This document shows positions 1 to 6,157 of a stretch of DNA of 13,556 bases, in pieces (the stretch's first letter is position 1; the number at the start of each line of letters is the position of its first letter). A program made the position numbers and the translations under genes. A model generated the notes under the pieces. It was given only the letters and a program-made list of their open reading frames with translations, was not told where the DNA came from and searched no databases. The DNA is taken from contig DAOWBD010000011.1 in assembly GCA_030634235.1 (NCBI GenBank), positions 1 through 13,556 on the forward strand. Direction: 5' to 3'. Origin of the DNA: Candidatus Omnitrophota bacterium (lineage in GTDB: Bacteria > Omnitrophota > Gorgyraeia > Zapsychrales > Zapsychraceae).

Positions 1-211
1 GCGTATTCCTCGCCCTTCGGCATAAAATCCACCTGTTGACCGTCGAGCTTCACACAACTGGACTCCTGGAACCGGGTAAGAAGCTCTTTGCGGTTCGGCT
101 GGTCCTGCGTGCCAAGCAATATATCCCGGCTATTTCTTCCTTTTCCCTTAAACACCATAATCTCTCAAGAAACATTTCCTGATTCTCATTAAATTCATGG
201 TCTTGCATCAT
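1..211 (-). pseudogene. DtxR-like metal-dependent regulator, N-terminal part, with a -1-type frameshift; runs off left edge
   Basis: Seen: an ATG at 211 (second ATG at 208) follows a good ribosome site (AGGTGGGG) and opens a frame reading MMQDHEFNENQEMFLERLWC then LREKEE, which drifts into an implausible Arg/Ser-rich tail and stops at 50-52. A second frame (ATG at 156-158) reads NSRDILLGTQDQPNRKELL, then LTRFQESSCVKLDGQQ and VDFMPKGEEYA to the window edge. Adding one base near the AAA run at 133-135 joins them into a continuous product. Known: the joined pattern (short amphipathic helices, then a 'leucine-rich helix, VKLDG, strand, P-GEE-A' wing) resembles the winged helix of DtxR/MntR iron or manganese repressors. 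Inferred: such a regulator, perhaps partnered with the Cys-rich gene just upstream (61-base gap). Only about 70 residues are visible, so the metal-binding and dimerisation regions cannot be checked. The frameshift may be real decay or a sequencing error. Confidence 0.5.
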
Positions 212-272
212 TTCTTCCCCACCTTTTAAATTTATCTATTATCTTGGCCGCAAACGTCCAAAGAGTACTCTC

Positions 273-576
273 TTACGGGATATCATATCCACAGTTCGGG
301 CATTTCTCAAAATGGCAGCTGCCGTAGTTTAAGGGGCAACTTCCGCAGGAACTTTCCGCTCCCTTTCCCTTTTCAAAAGAATACCCGCACAAAGAGCATT
401 TGATCAGTTCTTTCTTTTCGTTTTCTTTGCCCACTATCATAACGTTATCCATGACAATTGTAAAACCCGATTCAAGATATTCAAGATAATCACAACAAAA
501 CCCCGAACCAAACGGATCCCGGGGGTTCGTTCGCGGTCATTTTGAAACCCTTGAAACAGTTGATATTGTATGGCAT
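273..576 (-). pseudogene. Small Cys-rich zinc-ribbon-like protein, interrupted by one extra base
   Basis: Seen: an ATG at 576 lies 6 bases after a strong ribosome site (AAAGGAG) and reads MPYNINCFKGFKMTANEP before running out of frame to a stop. Removing one base from the five-base run at 521-525 gives a continuous 100-residue protein: after TANEPRDPFGSGFCCDYLEY it continues through an internal Met (452) to KCSLCGY, SSCGSCPLNYGSCHFEKCPN, CGYDIP and stop. Eight cysteines of the last 42 residues fall in CxxC-type pairs, so a zinc or other metal site is likely. Known: similar short 'CPLCG...CxxCP...CPNCGY' proteins occur beside ferrous-iron transport (feo) and DtxR-type genes in several anaerobes. 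If the frameshift is real, only the 59-residue form from 452 (poor ribosome site) could be made. The DtxR-like gene follows on the same strand. Confidence 0.6.
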
Positions 577-579
577 AAT
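551..579 (+). promoter_or_regulatory. Predicted sigma70-type promoter of the DUF481 gene
   Basis: TTGAAA at 551-556, a 17-base spacer, and CATAAT at 574-579. The predicted start of transcription is near 586, about 40 bases before the ATG at 626, with the ribosome site in between. The -10 element overlaps the start codon of the divergent Cys-rich gene (574-576), so the two genes could interfere with each other. Confidence 0.5.
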
Positions 580-625
580 GGCTCCTTTCTTCAATTAAAT
601 ATCAATATTAAAAAAGGAGCTTACT

Positions 626-1354
626 ATGATGAACAAAATTAGACCGCTCATCACGCTACTGGGAATCATGATCCTTTTTCAGAATACCGTTTTCGCGGAA
701 GGCGAATGGAAAAGGGAAATTGCGCTAGGCTACAATAAGTCCAGCGGCAACACTGACAAGTCTGAATTAAGCATTACGGGCGCTATTAAAAGAGAAATGG
801 AACATGCAAATTTCGGCTCGAGCGCCGACATCTATTATTCCGAAAGCAACGGGCAGATGGACTCGCAGAAATGGACGAGCTTAACGCGCTACGCGTTCGA
901 CTTCAGCAGCGAATACAAATGGTTCAATTCCTATCAGATGGAAGTGACCCACGACCGCTTCGCCGACATCGACTACCGCCTGCTGCCCTCCGTCGGTATC
1001 GGTTATTGGTTCTCCCGGGAAGAAGACTGGACCTGGTCCGTCGAGGGATCGGCCGGTTATGAAATGACCAAGTACCGCAGTAATAAAGACGACACCAACT
1101 CTCCCGTCCTCCTCGGCCACACCTATCTTAAGAAAAAGATACTCGAGAACGCCTTCATCTCGGAAGATTTTTCCGTCATCCCGACGCTGGACAACACGGG
1201 AACCCGCATCAAGTCCGAGACAGAATTCACAAATCCCTTAAGCAAGGGATTGGACCTGAGCATCAAGTACATCATCGACCACGACACGGAACCCTCGGCC
1301 GGCAAAGAGAAAACCGACACGCGCTTCATCACATCCTTGAAGTATTCGTTTTAA
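626..1354 (+). CDS. DUF481 family outer-membrane protein (YdiY-like)
   Basis: Seen: 242 residues with a Sec signal peptide (positive MMNKIR start, hydrophobic core, likely cut after VFA at residue 24). The rest alternates polar and aromatic residues in strands typical of an outer-membrane beta-barrel and ends in Phe (LKYSF), the usual barrel-assembly signal. WKREIALGYNKSSGNTDKSE is the characteristic DUF481 opening (a 'G-x-x-x-x-x-GNT' stretch). Known: DUF481 proteins (YdiY, 'salt-induced outer membrane protein') are about 240-300 residues and have no firm biochemical role. The start at 626 has an AAAAAGGAGC ribosome site 5 bases away; the second ATG (629) is also possible. The gene stands alone, divergent from the Cys-rich gene. 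No defects seen. Confidence 0.85.
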   Translation: MMNKIRPLITLLGIMILFQNTVFAEGEWKREIALGYNKSSGNTDKSELSITGAIKREMEHANFGSSADIYYSESNGQMDSQKWTSLTRYAFDFSSEYKWFNSYQMEVTHDRFADIDYRLLPSVGIGYWFSREEDWTWSVEGSAGYEMTKYRSNKDDTNSPVLLGHTYLKKKILENAFISEDFSVIPTLDNTGTRIKSETEFTNPLSKGLDLSIKYIIDHDTEPSAGKEKTDTRFITSLKYSF

Positions 1355-1408
1355 GAAACCCTCGTCCCCAATTCAGCAACCGCGGCTGCCGAAAGCATTT
1401 CACCTCAT

Positions 1409-1611
1409 CCCAAGATTCTGGAAAGCCTTTCGGCTCACCGCCTCTGATGGCTTTCCAGAACTTGAAGCGAAGTTCGCCTCAAGACTTCCCCGAACCTTGG
1501 GTAAAAGTAATACTAGCAGTTCTATGTTCCGGAGGCGTCTTTGAGCGGAATTTGGCCCTGCACTTTTGAGAACGATTGCGGGCATGGAGCGAGAAGGCTC
1601 CTCCGGAACAT
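1409..1611. other. Gene-free, highly structured intergenic stretch (hairpin cluster)
   Basis: The 273 bases between the DUF481 stop and the terminator at 1629 hold no convincing gene. Pairings visible by eye: CCCAAG (1409-1414) with CTTGGG (1496-1501), enclosing a perfect 12-bp stem TTCTGGAAAGCC (1416-1427)/GGCTTTCCAGAA (1449-1460) whose loop carries CGG/CCG (1431-1433/1438-1440), plus a hairpin at 1461-1483 with one mismatch. A second unit is closed by a perfect 12-bp stem ATGTTCCGGAGG (1524-1535)/CCTCCGGAACAT (1600-1611) with an inner stem GCCC-GCA/TGC-GGGC (1555-1583). It could be a structured RNA, a 3'-UTR element or a miniature mobile repeat; which one cannot be decided from one copy. 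A 61-codon minus-strand frame crosses it but lacks protein-like character. Confidence 0.5.
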
Positions 1612-1628
1612 GATTTTCTAACCCAACA

Positions 1629-1658
1629 AAAAAGGCCCGGTGGTTACCGAGCCTTTTT
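1629..1658 (-). terminator. Intrinsic terminator after the three small minus-strand genes
   Basis: A 12-bp stem with one mismatch (AAAAAGGCCCGG 1629-1640 and CCGAGCCTTTTT 1647-1658) around a six-base loop. Read on the minus strand it begins inside the stop codon of the gene at 1658-1831 and ends in a T run. The A/T flanks let it work in the plus direction too, though it lies about 275 bases past the DUF481 stop. Confidence 0.85.
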
Positions 1659-1831
1659 CATTTTGGCTTTTTCTTCTTCGACCTCTTTTTAGGATCGTCG
1701 AGTTCATCATCCTCATCACGCAGGGGAAATTCAAATTTGCCGTAGAGAACGCACTTCTTTCCGCCGGGATAACATCCTGTTTTCCTCAGGCGGCAATCGT
1801 CCTCGCCAATTTTGTATTTACAGTCCCACAT
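1658..1831 (-). CDS. Small Cys- and Lys-rich hypothetical protein (57 aa)
   Basis: Seen: 57 residues starting MWDCKYKIGEDDCRLRKTGC, then YPGGKKCVLYGKFEFP, an acidic DEDDELDD stretch and a basic RSKKKKPK tail. There are four cysteines (C4, C13, C20, C27) in the first half with no signal peptide or membrane segment. I do not recognise a named family; the 'C-(R)LRK-x-C-x-PG-x-K-x-CVLYGKF' pattern suggests a small metal-binding or disulfide-knotted peptide, which is inference. It begins 20 bases after the entericidin-like stop, and its stop is fused to the terminator stem, so it is the last gene of that transcript. The ribosome site before this ATG is weak (GGA about 13 bases upstream). The clean fit between the stop and the terminator and the non-random composition argue that it is real. 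Confidence 0.6.
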   Translation of the reverse strand: MWDCKYKIGEDDCRLRKTGCYPGGKKCVLYGKFEFPLRDEDDELDDPKKRSKKKKPK

Positions 1832-1851
1832 GACATATACGAATCCGGCTG

Positions 1852-2004
1852 CTACTTGTCGCCGGCTTCCTGAACATTATCCGCCCCTTTAACGACCCAT
1901 CCGCCAACAGTCGAAACATCTTCTCCGAGACCTCTTATTGTATTACAACCGATGCACGCAACGGCTAACACCAAACATACTCCTGCTAATACCATTTTTT
2001 TCAT
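1852..2004 (-). CDS. Entericidin A/B-like small lipoprotein
   Basis: Seen: 50 residues, MKKMVLAGVCLVLAVACIGC then NTIRGLGEDVSTVGGWVV and a short polar end. The first 20 residues are a lipoprotein signal with lipobox CIGC (Cys20 the lipidated residue). The mature start C-NT-x-RGLGEDV matches the entericidin family (EcnA/EcnB), whose mature parts are about 25-30 residues. Known: in Escherichia coli these are a small envelope lipoprotein pair encoded as antidote and toxin and linked to stationary-phase lysis; in most other bacteria a single copy has no proven role. Here only one copy is seen. An AAAGGAG ribosome site, with a second GGAG nearer, precedes the ATG at 2004; a second ATG at 1995 is less likely. 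It lies 29 bases after the 73-residue hypothetical gene and probably shares its transcript. Confidence 0.85.
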   Translation of the reverse strand: MKKMVLAGVCLVLAVACIGCNTIRGLGEDVSTVGGWVVKGADNVQEAGDK

Positions 2005-2033
2005 CTCCTGCTCCTTTCATTACCTTTCCTTAA

Positions 2034-2255
2034 TTAAAGCAACCCACGGAACCGCTCTTCTCCCCCGTTCACGGCCTGGAGAAAGGCGGCGAATTTGCGA
2101 GACGGGATGACCATTTCGGTAACCTTCTCGCGAGTGACATCCTCAAAGATCATCGTCATGCCGCGGCGCCCGTCGTCATCGACAAAATGCTTAACATATA
2201 GACTGTAGTGTGATCCACAATAGTCCCATTCGACCAGGTCATTAATTTTTGGCAT
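2034..2255 (-). CDS. Small hypothetical protein (73 aa)
   Basis: Seen: 73 residues, MPKINDLVEWDYCGSHYSLY to a Gly-Leu-Leu end, with no signal peptide or membrane segment. The start at 2255 is chosen because a GGAGGG ribosome site sits 5 bases upstream; a longer frame to 2288 lacks one and would overlap the predicted promoter. The pattern (several strands, then EMVIPSRKFAAFLQAVN as a final amphipathic helix) loosely recalls PC4/PUR-type single-stranded nucleic-acid-binding folds, but this is only an impression and no family is assigned. It is the first gene of a three-gene minus-strand set with the entericidin-like and Cys-rich peptides. Confidence 0.65.
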   Translation of the reverse strand: MPKINDLVEWDYCGSHYSLYVKHFVDDDGRRGMTMIFEDVTREKVTEMVIPSRKFAAFLQAVNGGEERFRGLL

Positions 2256-2283
2256 AAAACCCTCCGTTGCTCTGTTAAGTCTT

Positions 2284-2312
2284 ACCATACCTCAAAGGAG
2301 CGAATATCTCAA
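2284..2312 (-). promoter_or_regulatory. Possible promoter of the three small minus-strand genes
   Basis: On the minus strand: TTGAGA (2307-2312), 17-base spacer, TATGGT (2284-2289). The -35 matches consensus at five of six positions and the -10 at four, with ideal spacing. Predicted leader about 25 bases ahead of the ATG at 2255. Confidence 0.35.
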
Positions 2313-2423
2313 CCCTTTAAACCACAAAATTACTCTGTTATTTGATATTAATTTCGGATGTTTTCTAACCTTTTCTCTCGGAAACACCGTATAATAGGAA
2401 TAATAAGTATAGCAATGTTTATT

Positions 2424-2452
2424 TTGACAAAACTATCTATTAGGAATAGAAT
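2424..2452 (+). promoter_or_regulatory. Strong sigma70-type promoter of the antiporter gene
   Basis: TTGACA (2424-2429, perfect consensus), 17-base spacer, TAGAAT (2447-2452, five of six). Predicted transcription start near 2459, leaving a leader of about 62 bases. The leader has only a weak hairpin (CCTG...CAGG) and no clear Shine-Dalgarno before the ATG at 2522. Apart from this and the promoter at 2284-2312, I see nothing in the gap 2256-2521. Confidence 0.7.
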
Positions 2453-2521
2453 TATAATTTTTACGCCGCCGGGAAAACCTGCGGAAAACAGGATCTGAGT
2501 TTTATCCAGATTATTTTAACA

Positions 2522-4690
2522 ATGAAAAAACGTTCCCTACTATTCTTATTCCTTTTCTTCACCTTCGGCGTTTTCTGCAGCCCTCTCTGTGCCGCAGAAA
2601 CAGGCTCGGAAACGAATCTTGTCAGCCAAACAAGCCTATTGGTTTTCCAACTAAGCGTTATTCTTTTTGCTGCATGGCTCGGAGGAATTTGTTTTAATAA
2701 ATGGAAATTGCCAGCGGTTCTTGGCGAGATTATTGCCGGCGTCATCATCGGCCCTTATCTCCTTGGACAGATCCCTTTCATAGGTTTCGAAAACGGACTT
2801 TTCCCGTTGCAGGAAACCTTTCCCGTCTCCGTAGAACTTTATAGTTTTGCGACTATCGCATCTATCATACTTTTGTTTCTTACCGGCCTTGAGACTGATA
2901 TCGAAGCTTTTATCCGGTTTTCACTAGCCGGTTCAGTAGTAGGGATTCTTGGTGTTGTTCTAAGTTTCCTAGCCGGAGATTTCTTAGGCATCTTGTTATC
3001 TGACCATATTCTTGGAACTCACTATGGATTCTTTCATCCTATCCCGCTTTTTCTAGGGGTGATCTCGACAGCAACTTCCGTCGGTATCAGCGCCCGTATC
3101 CTTTCCGAGAAGAAAAAAATGAATTCTCCCGAAGGCGTAACGATCCTCTCCGCCGCGGTTATCGATGATGTGTTGGGAATTATCACTCTTACCGTTGTCC
3201 TGGGAATGGCTAAAAGCGGGCACGTCGAATGGCGCCAGATTTCAATGATCACATTAAAAGCCGTCGGCATTTGGCTCATATTCACCGTCCTTGGGCTACA
3301 CTACGCCCACCTTATAAGCAAGTGGCTAAAGAAAATCAAGAACAGGGAAACGATTACCATCATTAGCTTCGCCCTGACCTTACTTCTTGCCGGGATATTT
3401 GAGAAATCAGGCCTGGCGATGATTATCGGCGCTTATATCATGGGCCTTTCCCTATCTAAAACAGACCTCTCGTTCATGATCCAGGAGCGGCTTGAAATGC
3501 TGCAGAAATTCTTCGTCCCTATATTTTTCTGCGTTATGGGCATGCTGATCAATCTGGATAAAATGGCCTCCCCGCACATTCTGATGTTCGGATTGATTTA
3601 CATCGTTTTTGCTGTTTTAAGCAAGCTGATCGGTTGCGGTATTCCAGCTTTGTTTCTAAATTTCAATTTTAGGGGCGCCCTGAGGATCGGTGTCGGCATG
3701 ATCCCCCGAGGAGAAGTTGCCCTTATCATCGCCGGGATCGGTCTCTCTTCCGGATTGATCAACGATGAAGTCTTCAGCGTCGCTTTGATCATGACATTTA
3801 TAACAACCCTGATCACACCGCCTATCCTGGATAAATTGCTCGACTCCCCTAAACCAGTCTTGCGAAAAGAGCCTCCCGTCAAAAAAGAACTCAGGACAAT
3901 CCGCTTTGCCATGCCGAATCAAGAGACGGCGGAACTTCTATTGCGAAAGGTGCTTGAAGTCTTTGAAGGCGAAGGATTTTTTATTCATAGTATGGCGCGC
4001 GGCAGCAGAATATTTAATATCCGTAAAAACCGTTCATTCATCACGTTCACCTATACGCCTCAAGAATTCATATTTGACTGCCTTGTGCAGGACGTCGCTT
4101 TTATCCACACCCTCTTCTATGAGGTCATCGCCAATGTTGAGCAATATATGAAACACCTTCAGAGCCTGTCCGAGACCGACAAGATCGGACGGAAGATCTT
4201 CGAAACGGAGAACGGCATCAGCGACCACCCTTCGGAAGGGCACAATCTCCTCTCACCGCTCGCGGTGGAAACGAACCTTAAAGGGCAAACAAAAAAGGAA
4301 ATCCTCGAGGAGATGGTTGACCTTCTCACAAAATCCGGCCAGATACAATTCTCGAAGAGAGATGCGGTGTTGCGTGACCTGTGGGAGCGCGAAGCGACCA
4401 TGTCAACGGGAATGCAAGACGGCATCGCGCTGCCCCATTCAAAAACAACAAGTGTCGAGCGGATGATGGTTGCGGTGGGCCTAAGCCAGGCGGGAGTGGA
4501 TTTTTCTTCTCTGGACCAAAAGCCGTCAAAAATATTTATCCTGACACTGATCCCGCAATTGAATCCCCAACCTTACCTGCGAACCATATCAGAAATAAGC
4601 CGATTCCTCATCTCTGAGAAAAACCGGGATGATGTATTGAACTGCAAGACAAAAACAGAACTCTTTGAACTGATCACCCAGCACATATAA
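2522..4690 (+). CDS. CPA2 cation/proton antiporter with C-terminal PTS EIIA domain
   Basis: Seen: 722 residues. A cleavable signal (residues 1-25, ending LCAA) precedes a membrane region of about 12 helices (about 39-445), then a cytoplasmic stretch and a PTS EIIA type-2 domain (about 590-722). The antiporter core carries the Asp pair D215-D216 in AAVIDDVLGI, the ion-binding motif of CPA antiporters, and PRGEVALI around R396-E398, common in Na+/H+ and K+/H+ members. The EIIA domain has GIALPHSK with His639, the phosphate-accepting histidine of fructose/PTS-Ntr type IIA proteins. Known: CPA2 proteins exchange Na+ or K+ for H+ across the inner membrane. Inferred: phosphorylation at His639 could gate ion exchange. 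No phosphotransferase gene is nearby. The start lacks a good Shine-Dalgarno, but no other start is close. Ion specificity cannot be read from sequence. Confidence 0.9.
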   Translation: MKKRSLLFLFLFFTFGVFCSPLCAAETGSETNLVSQTSLLVFQLSVILFAAWLGGICFNKWKLPAVLGEIIAGVIIGPYLLGQIPFIGFENGLFPLQETFPVSVELYSFATIASIILLFLTGLETDIEAFIRFSLAGSVVGILGVVLSFLAGDFLGILLSDHILGTHYGFFHPIPLFLGVISTATSVGISARILSEKKKMNSPEGVTILSAAVIDDVLGIITLTVVLGMAKSGHVEWRQISMITLKAVGIWLIFTVLGLHYAHLISKWLKKIKNRETITIISFALTLLLAGIFEKSGLAMIIGAYIMGLSLSKTDLSFMIQERLEMLQKFFVPIFFCVMGMLINLDKMASPHILMFGLIYIVFAVLSKLIGCGIPALFLNFNFRGALRIGVGMIPRGEVALIIAGIGLSSGLINDEVFSVALIMTFITTLITPPILDKLLDSPKPVLRKEPPVKKELRTIRFAMPNQETAELLLRKVLEVFEGEGFFIHSMARGSRIFNIRKNRSFITFTYTPQEFIFDCLVQDVAFIHTLFYEVIANVEQYMKHLQSLSETDKIGRKIFETENGISDHPSEGHNLLSPLAVETNLKGQTKKEILEEMVDLLTKSGQIQFSKRDAVLRDLWEREATMSTGMQDGIALPHSKTTSVERMMVAVGLSQAGVDFSSLDQKPSKIFILTLIPQLNPQPYLRTISEISRFLISEKNRDDVLNCKTKTELFELITQHI

Positions 4691-4758
4691 ACTTCCAGCC
4701 AGTTCCCCTCCTTAGACTAAAACCGACTGAAGAAAATTAAAATGACCCGTCTTGACCT

Positions 4759-5127
4759 TTATGAATCGTCTTTTTCCCCTGACTTCGTCCTGAAAAGTTT
4801 CGTATAAAATTCCAGAATCTTCTGGTAATCTTCCCCGGATGGATTCAAGATCTCCCCGCCAACAAGAGAGTTGTAGCTGCTGGTTTTTCCCGACCAGGCA
4901 ACTTGAACATTCAACTCCACCCTTTCCTTTTCAGAAAGCCCAATGACCAGGCGAATGACCGGTTTTTCCCCAAGCACCTCATTGTGTTTAGCTTCAGTCC
5001 GGAAGCAGAACCCGTGCGAGGAAATATTCATGACCGTCGCTTCAAACCATGCTCTCGGATCTTCTTTAAGACTGAAATGCGCCGGCAATTCTATTTCAAC
5101 TCTCTGCGATATACGTTCTTCTTTCAT
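4759..5127 (-). CDS. PilZ domain protein
   Basis: Seen: 122 residues from the ATG at 5127, essentially one PilZ domain. It has both c-di-GMP binding motifs: RxxxR as R5-ISQ-R9 and NxSxxG as N34-ISSH-G39, followed by the beta-barrel strands and a C-terminal helix. Known: single-domain PilZ proteins bind cyclic di-GMP and pass the signal to motility, exopolysaccharide or secretion machinery. Both motifs are intact, so binding is expected. The start at 5127 is preferred over the longer frame to 5199 because AAGGAAACC lies just ahead, the extension is Arg/Lys-rich and unlike PilZ, and a predicted promoter lies at 5171-5199. It follows the DNA glycosylase by 81 bases and converges on the antiporter gene; I see no clear terminator in 4691-4758. 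Confidence 0.85.
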   Translation of the reverse strand: MKEERISQRVEIELPAHFSLKEDPRAWFEATVMNISSHGFCFRTEAKHNEVLGEKPVIRLVIGLSEKERVELNVQVAWSGKTSSYNSLVGGEILNPSGEDYQKILEFYTKLFRTKSGEKDDS

Positions 5128-5170
5128 GGTTTCCTTTGCTTTTCTTCCGAATATCCGCCGTTTACATTTC

Positions 5171-5199
5171 ATTCTACCAATTTCCCTTCTACGGAGCAA
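5171..5199 (-). promoter_or_regulatory. Predicted promoter of the PilZ gene
   Basis: On the minus strand: TTGCTC (5194-5199), 17-base spacer, TAGAAT (5171-5176). Predicted start of transcription near 5164. It shares its -35 hexamer with the predicted ssb promoter, so the PilZ gene may be transcribed separately from the genes before it. Confidence 0.45.
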
Positions 5200-5208
5200 T
5201 TGATAAAT

Positions 5209-5715
5209 CTAAAAGAAAAATCCTTTATTTTCCGTCAATACTTCCAGAATTTGTTTCCATTGGGCAACTTTCCAGGAACGCGGCTTGGTATTCGCGGGGC
5301 TTGTCGAGGGGAGCGCAAAAACAGGGACAGGGCATTGCGAATGGCTGCTTTTAAAGAGCTTCAACGCCGTGTTCCCATTGCAGAATATCGCGCGAATCAA
5401 TTTGTATTTTTTCAATAATCCATCAAGGTCATTCGCCTTCACATTGCGGATATTGGAATCAAGCGACCCCTTCCGTGTGCATGAAGCCACAACATCCCAA
5501 AGCGCGATACGGTTCTCAAGCAGCATCTTTTTCTTCTGCGCGTAAGTTGCAGGAAGATCACACTTCAAAAGTTTCGCGATGATCCTCCAAAATTGGTTTT
5601 GTGGGTAGGCATAATACTCCCCCGCCTCCAGAGACCTGACTCCGGGCATAGATCCTAATATGAGTATTTTTGATTTAGCGTTAATGAGGGGTGGGAAGGA
5701 TTGCAGGACGGGCAT
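5209..5715 (-). CDS. Hypoxanthine/uracil-type DNA glycosylase, UDG superfamily family 6
   Basis: Seen: 168 residues. Motifs in order: LILGSMPGVRSL (18-29), YYAYPQNQFW (34-43), ALWDVVASC (71-79), RKGSLDSNI (81-89) and ALPSTSPAN (134-142). Known: the GSMPG-x-x-SL, YYAxPxNxFW and LPSTSPAN motifs mark family-6 hypoxanthine-DNA glycosylases, first studied in Methanosarcina, which remove deaminated adenine (hypoxanthine) from DNA for base-excision repair; the Asn in the PxNxFW motif (here N40) lies at the catalytic region. Length is normal for the family and all motifs look intact. It begins 21 bases after the lipoprotein stop with a poor ribosome site, so translation may depend on coupling. It is followed by the PilZ gene. 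A repair role beside ssb further up the cluster is plausible but not shown. Confidence 0.85.
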   Translation of the reverse strand: MPVLQSFPPLINAKSKILILGSMPGVRSLEAGEYYAYPQNQFWRIIAKLLKCDLPATYAQKKKMLLENRIALWDVVASCTRKGSLDSNIRNVKANDLDGLLKKYKLIRAIFCNGNTALKLFKSSHSQCPVPVFALPSTSPANTKPRSWKVAQWKQILEVLTENKGFFF

Positions 5716-5736
5716 TTTAAAAACAGGTTCGAACCT

Positions 5737-6147
5737 TCAATGCAATAACGCCGCTTCCAAGATCCATTGATTTCCTTCATTATAGTCATCGGCAAATTTC
5801 ACCCTACCGGTTTCCTTATTTATGACGATCATAAAAATGAACGGAATATTGCCGGGCCTTGTCTCCTCGAAGAAAACGAACCAATAATCCTGATGGTTCG
5901 GAAGATCGGTAACATCCAAAGCGGCCTGAGGCTTTGAAAAGTCGTAGATATCGATAACATTCTTCCTGATGAGCTGCTTTTGAGCGATCACCTTGGATTC
6001 CTCCAAGGTGATGCCGTCGTCAAAAACGATCCGCTCATAACTGTCGGAAATTGCCTCCACATTCTCAGTCGTGGCCGTCGCACAGCCCATGACAATGACC
6101 AATAAAAGCAAAAGCATGAGACTCAGATATTTTCTCACCGTTATCAC
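5737..6147 (-). CDS. Hypothetical lipoprotein
   Basis: Seen: 136 residues with a lipoprotein signal, MITVRKYLSLMLLLLLVIVM-GC, lipobox VMGC with Cys22 as the likely lipidated residue. The mature part is a compact domain of about 110 residues (DGITLEESKVIAQKQLIRKN, then YWFVFFEE, FIFMIVINKETGRVKFADDY). The 'I-VINKETGRV' strand-turn-strand recalls PepSY-like secreted modules, but I do not assign it to a family. The start is a GTG at 6145-6147; a GTG three codons in (6136-6138) is also possible, and the ribosome site is weak (AGAAGAAA). It lies 10 bases after the MFS stop, so it is probably cotranscribed with the transporter. Localisation to the periplasmic face of a membrane is inferred from the lipobox. 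Confidence 0.75.
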   Translation of the reverse strand: MITVRKYLSLMLLLLLVIVMGCATATTENVEAISDSYERIVFDDGITLEESKVIAQKQLIRKNVIDIYDFSKPQAALDVTDLPNHQDYWFVFFEETRPGNIPFIFMIVINKETGRVKFADDYNEGNQWILEAALLH

Positions 6148-6157
6148 TTTCTTCTGT

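Noticed and set aside
127..158. Programmed -1 ribosomal frameshift in the DtxR-like gene
   Set aside because: The A-rich stretch is not a canonical X XXY YYZ slippery heptamer in the zero frame, and no strong downstream structure was noticed; an indel is simpler.
1400..1585. 61-codon minus-strand reading frame over the structured region
   Set aside because: It follows the inverted repeats rather than any protein pattern, and no convincing ribosome site or family resemblance was seen.
1640..1873. 77-codon plus-strand reading frame with hydrophobic residues
   Set aside because: It is antisense to the two small genes at 1658-2004 and begins inside the terminator stem.
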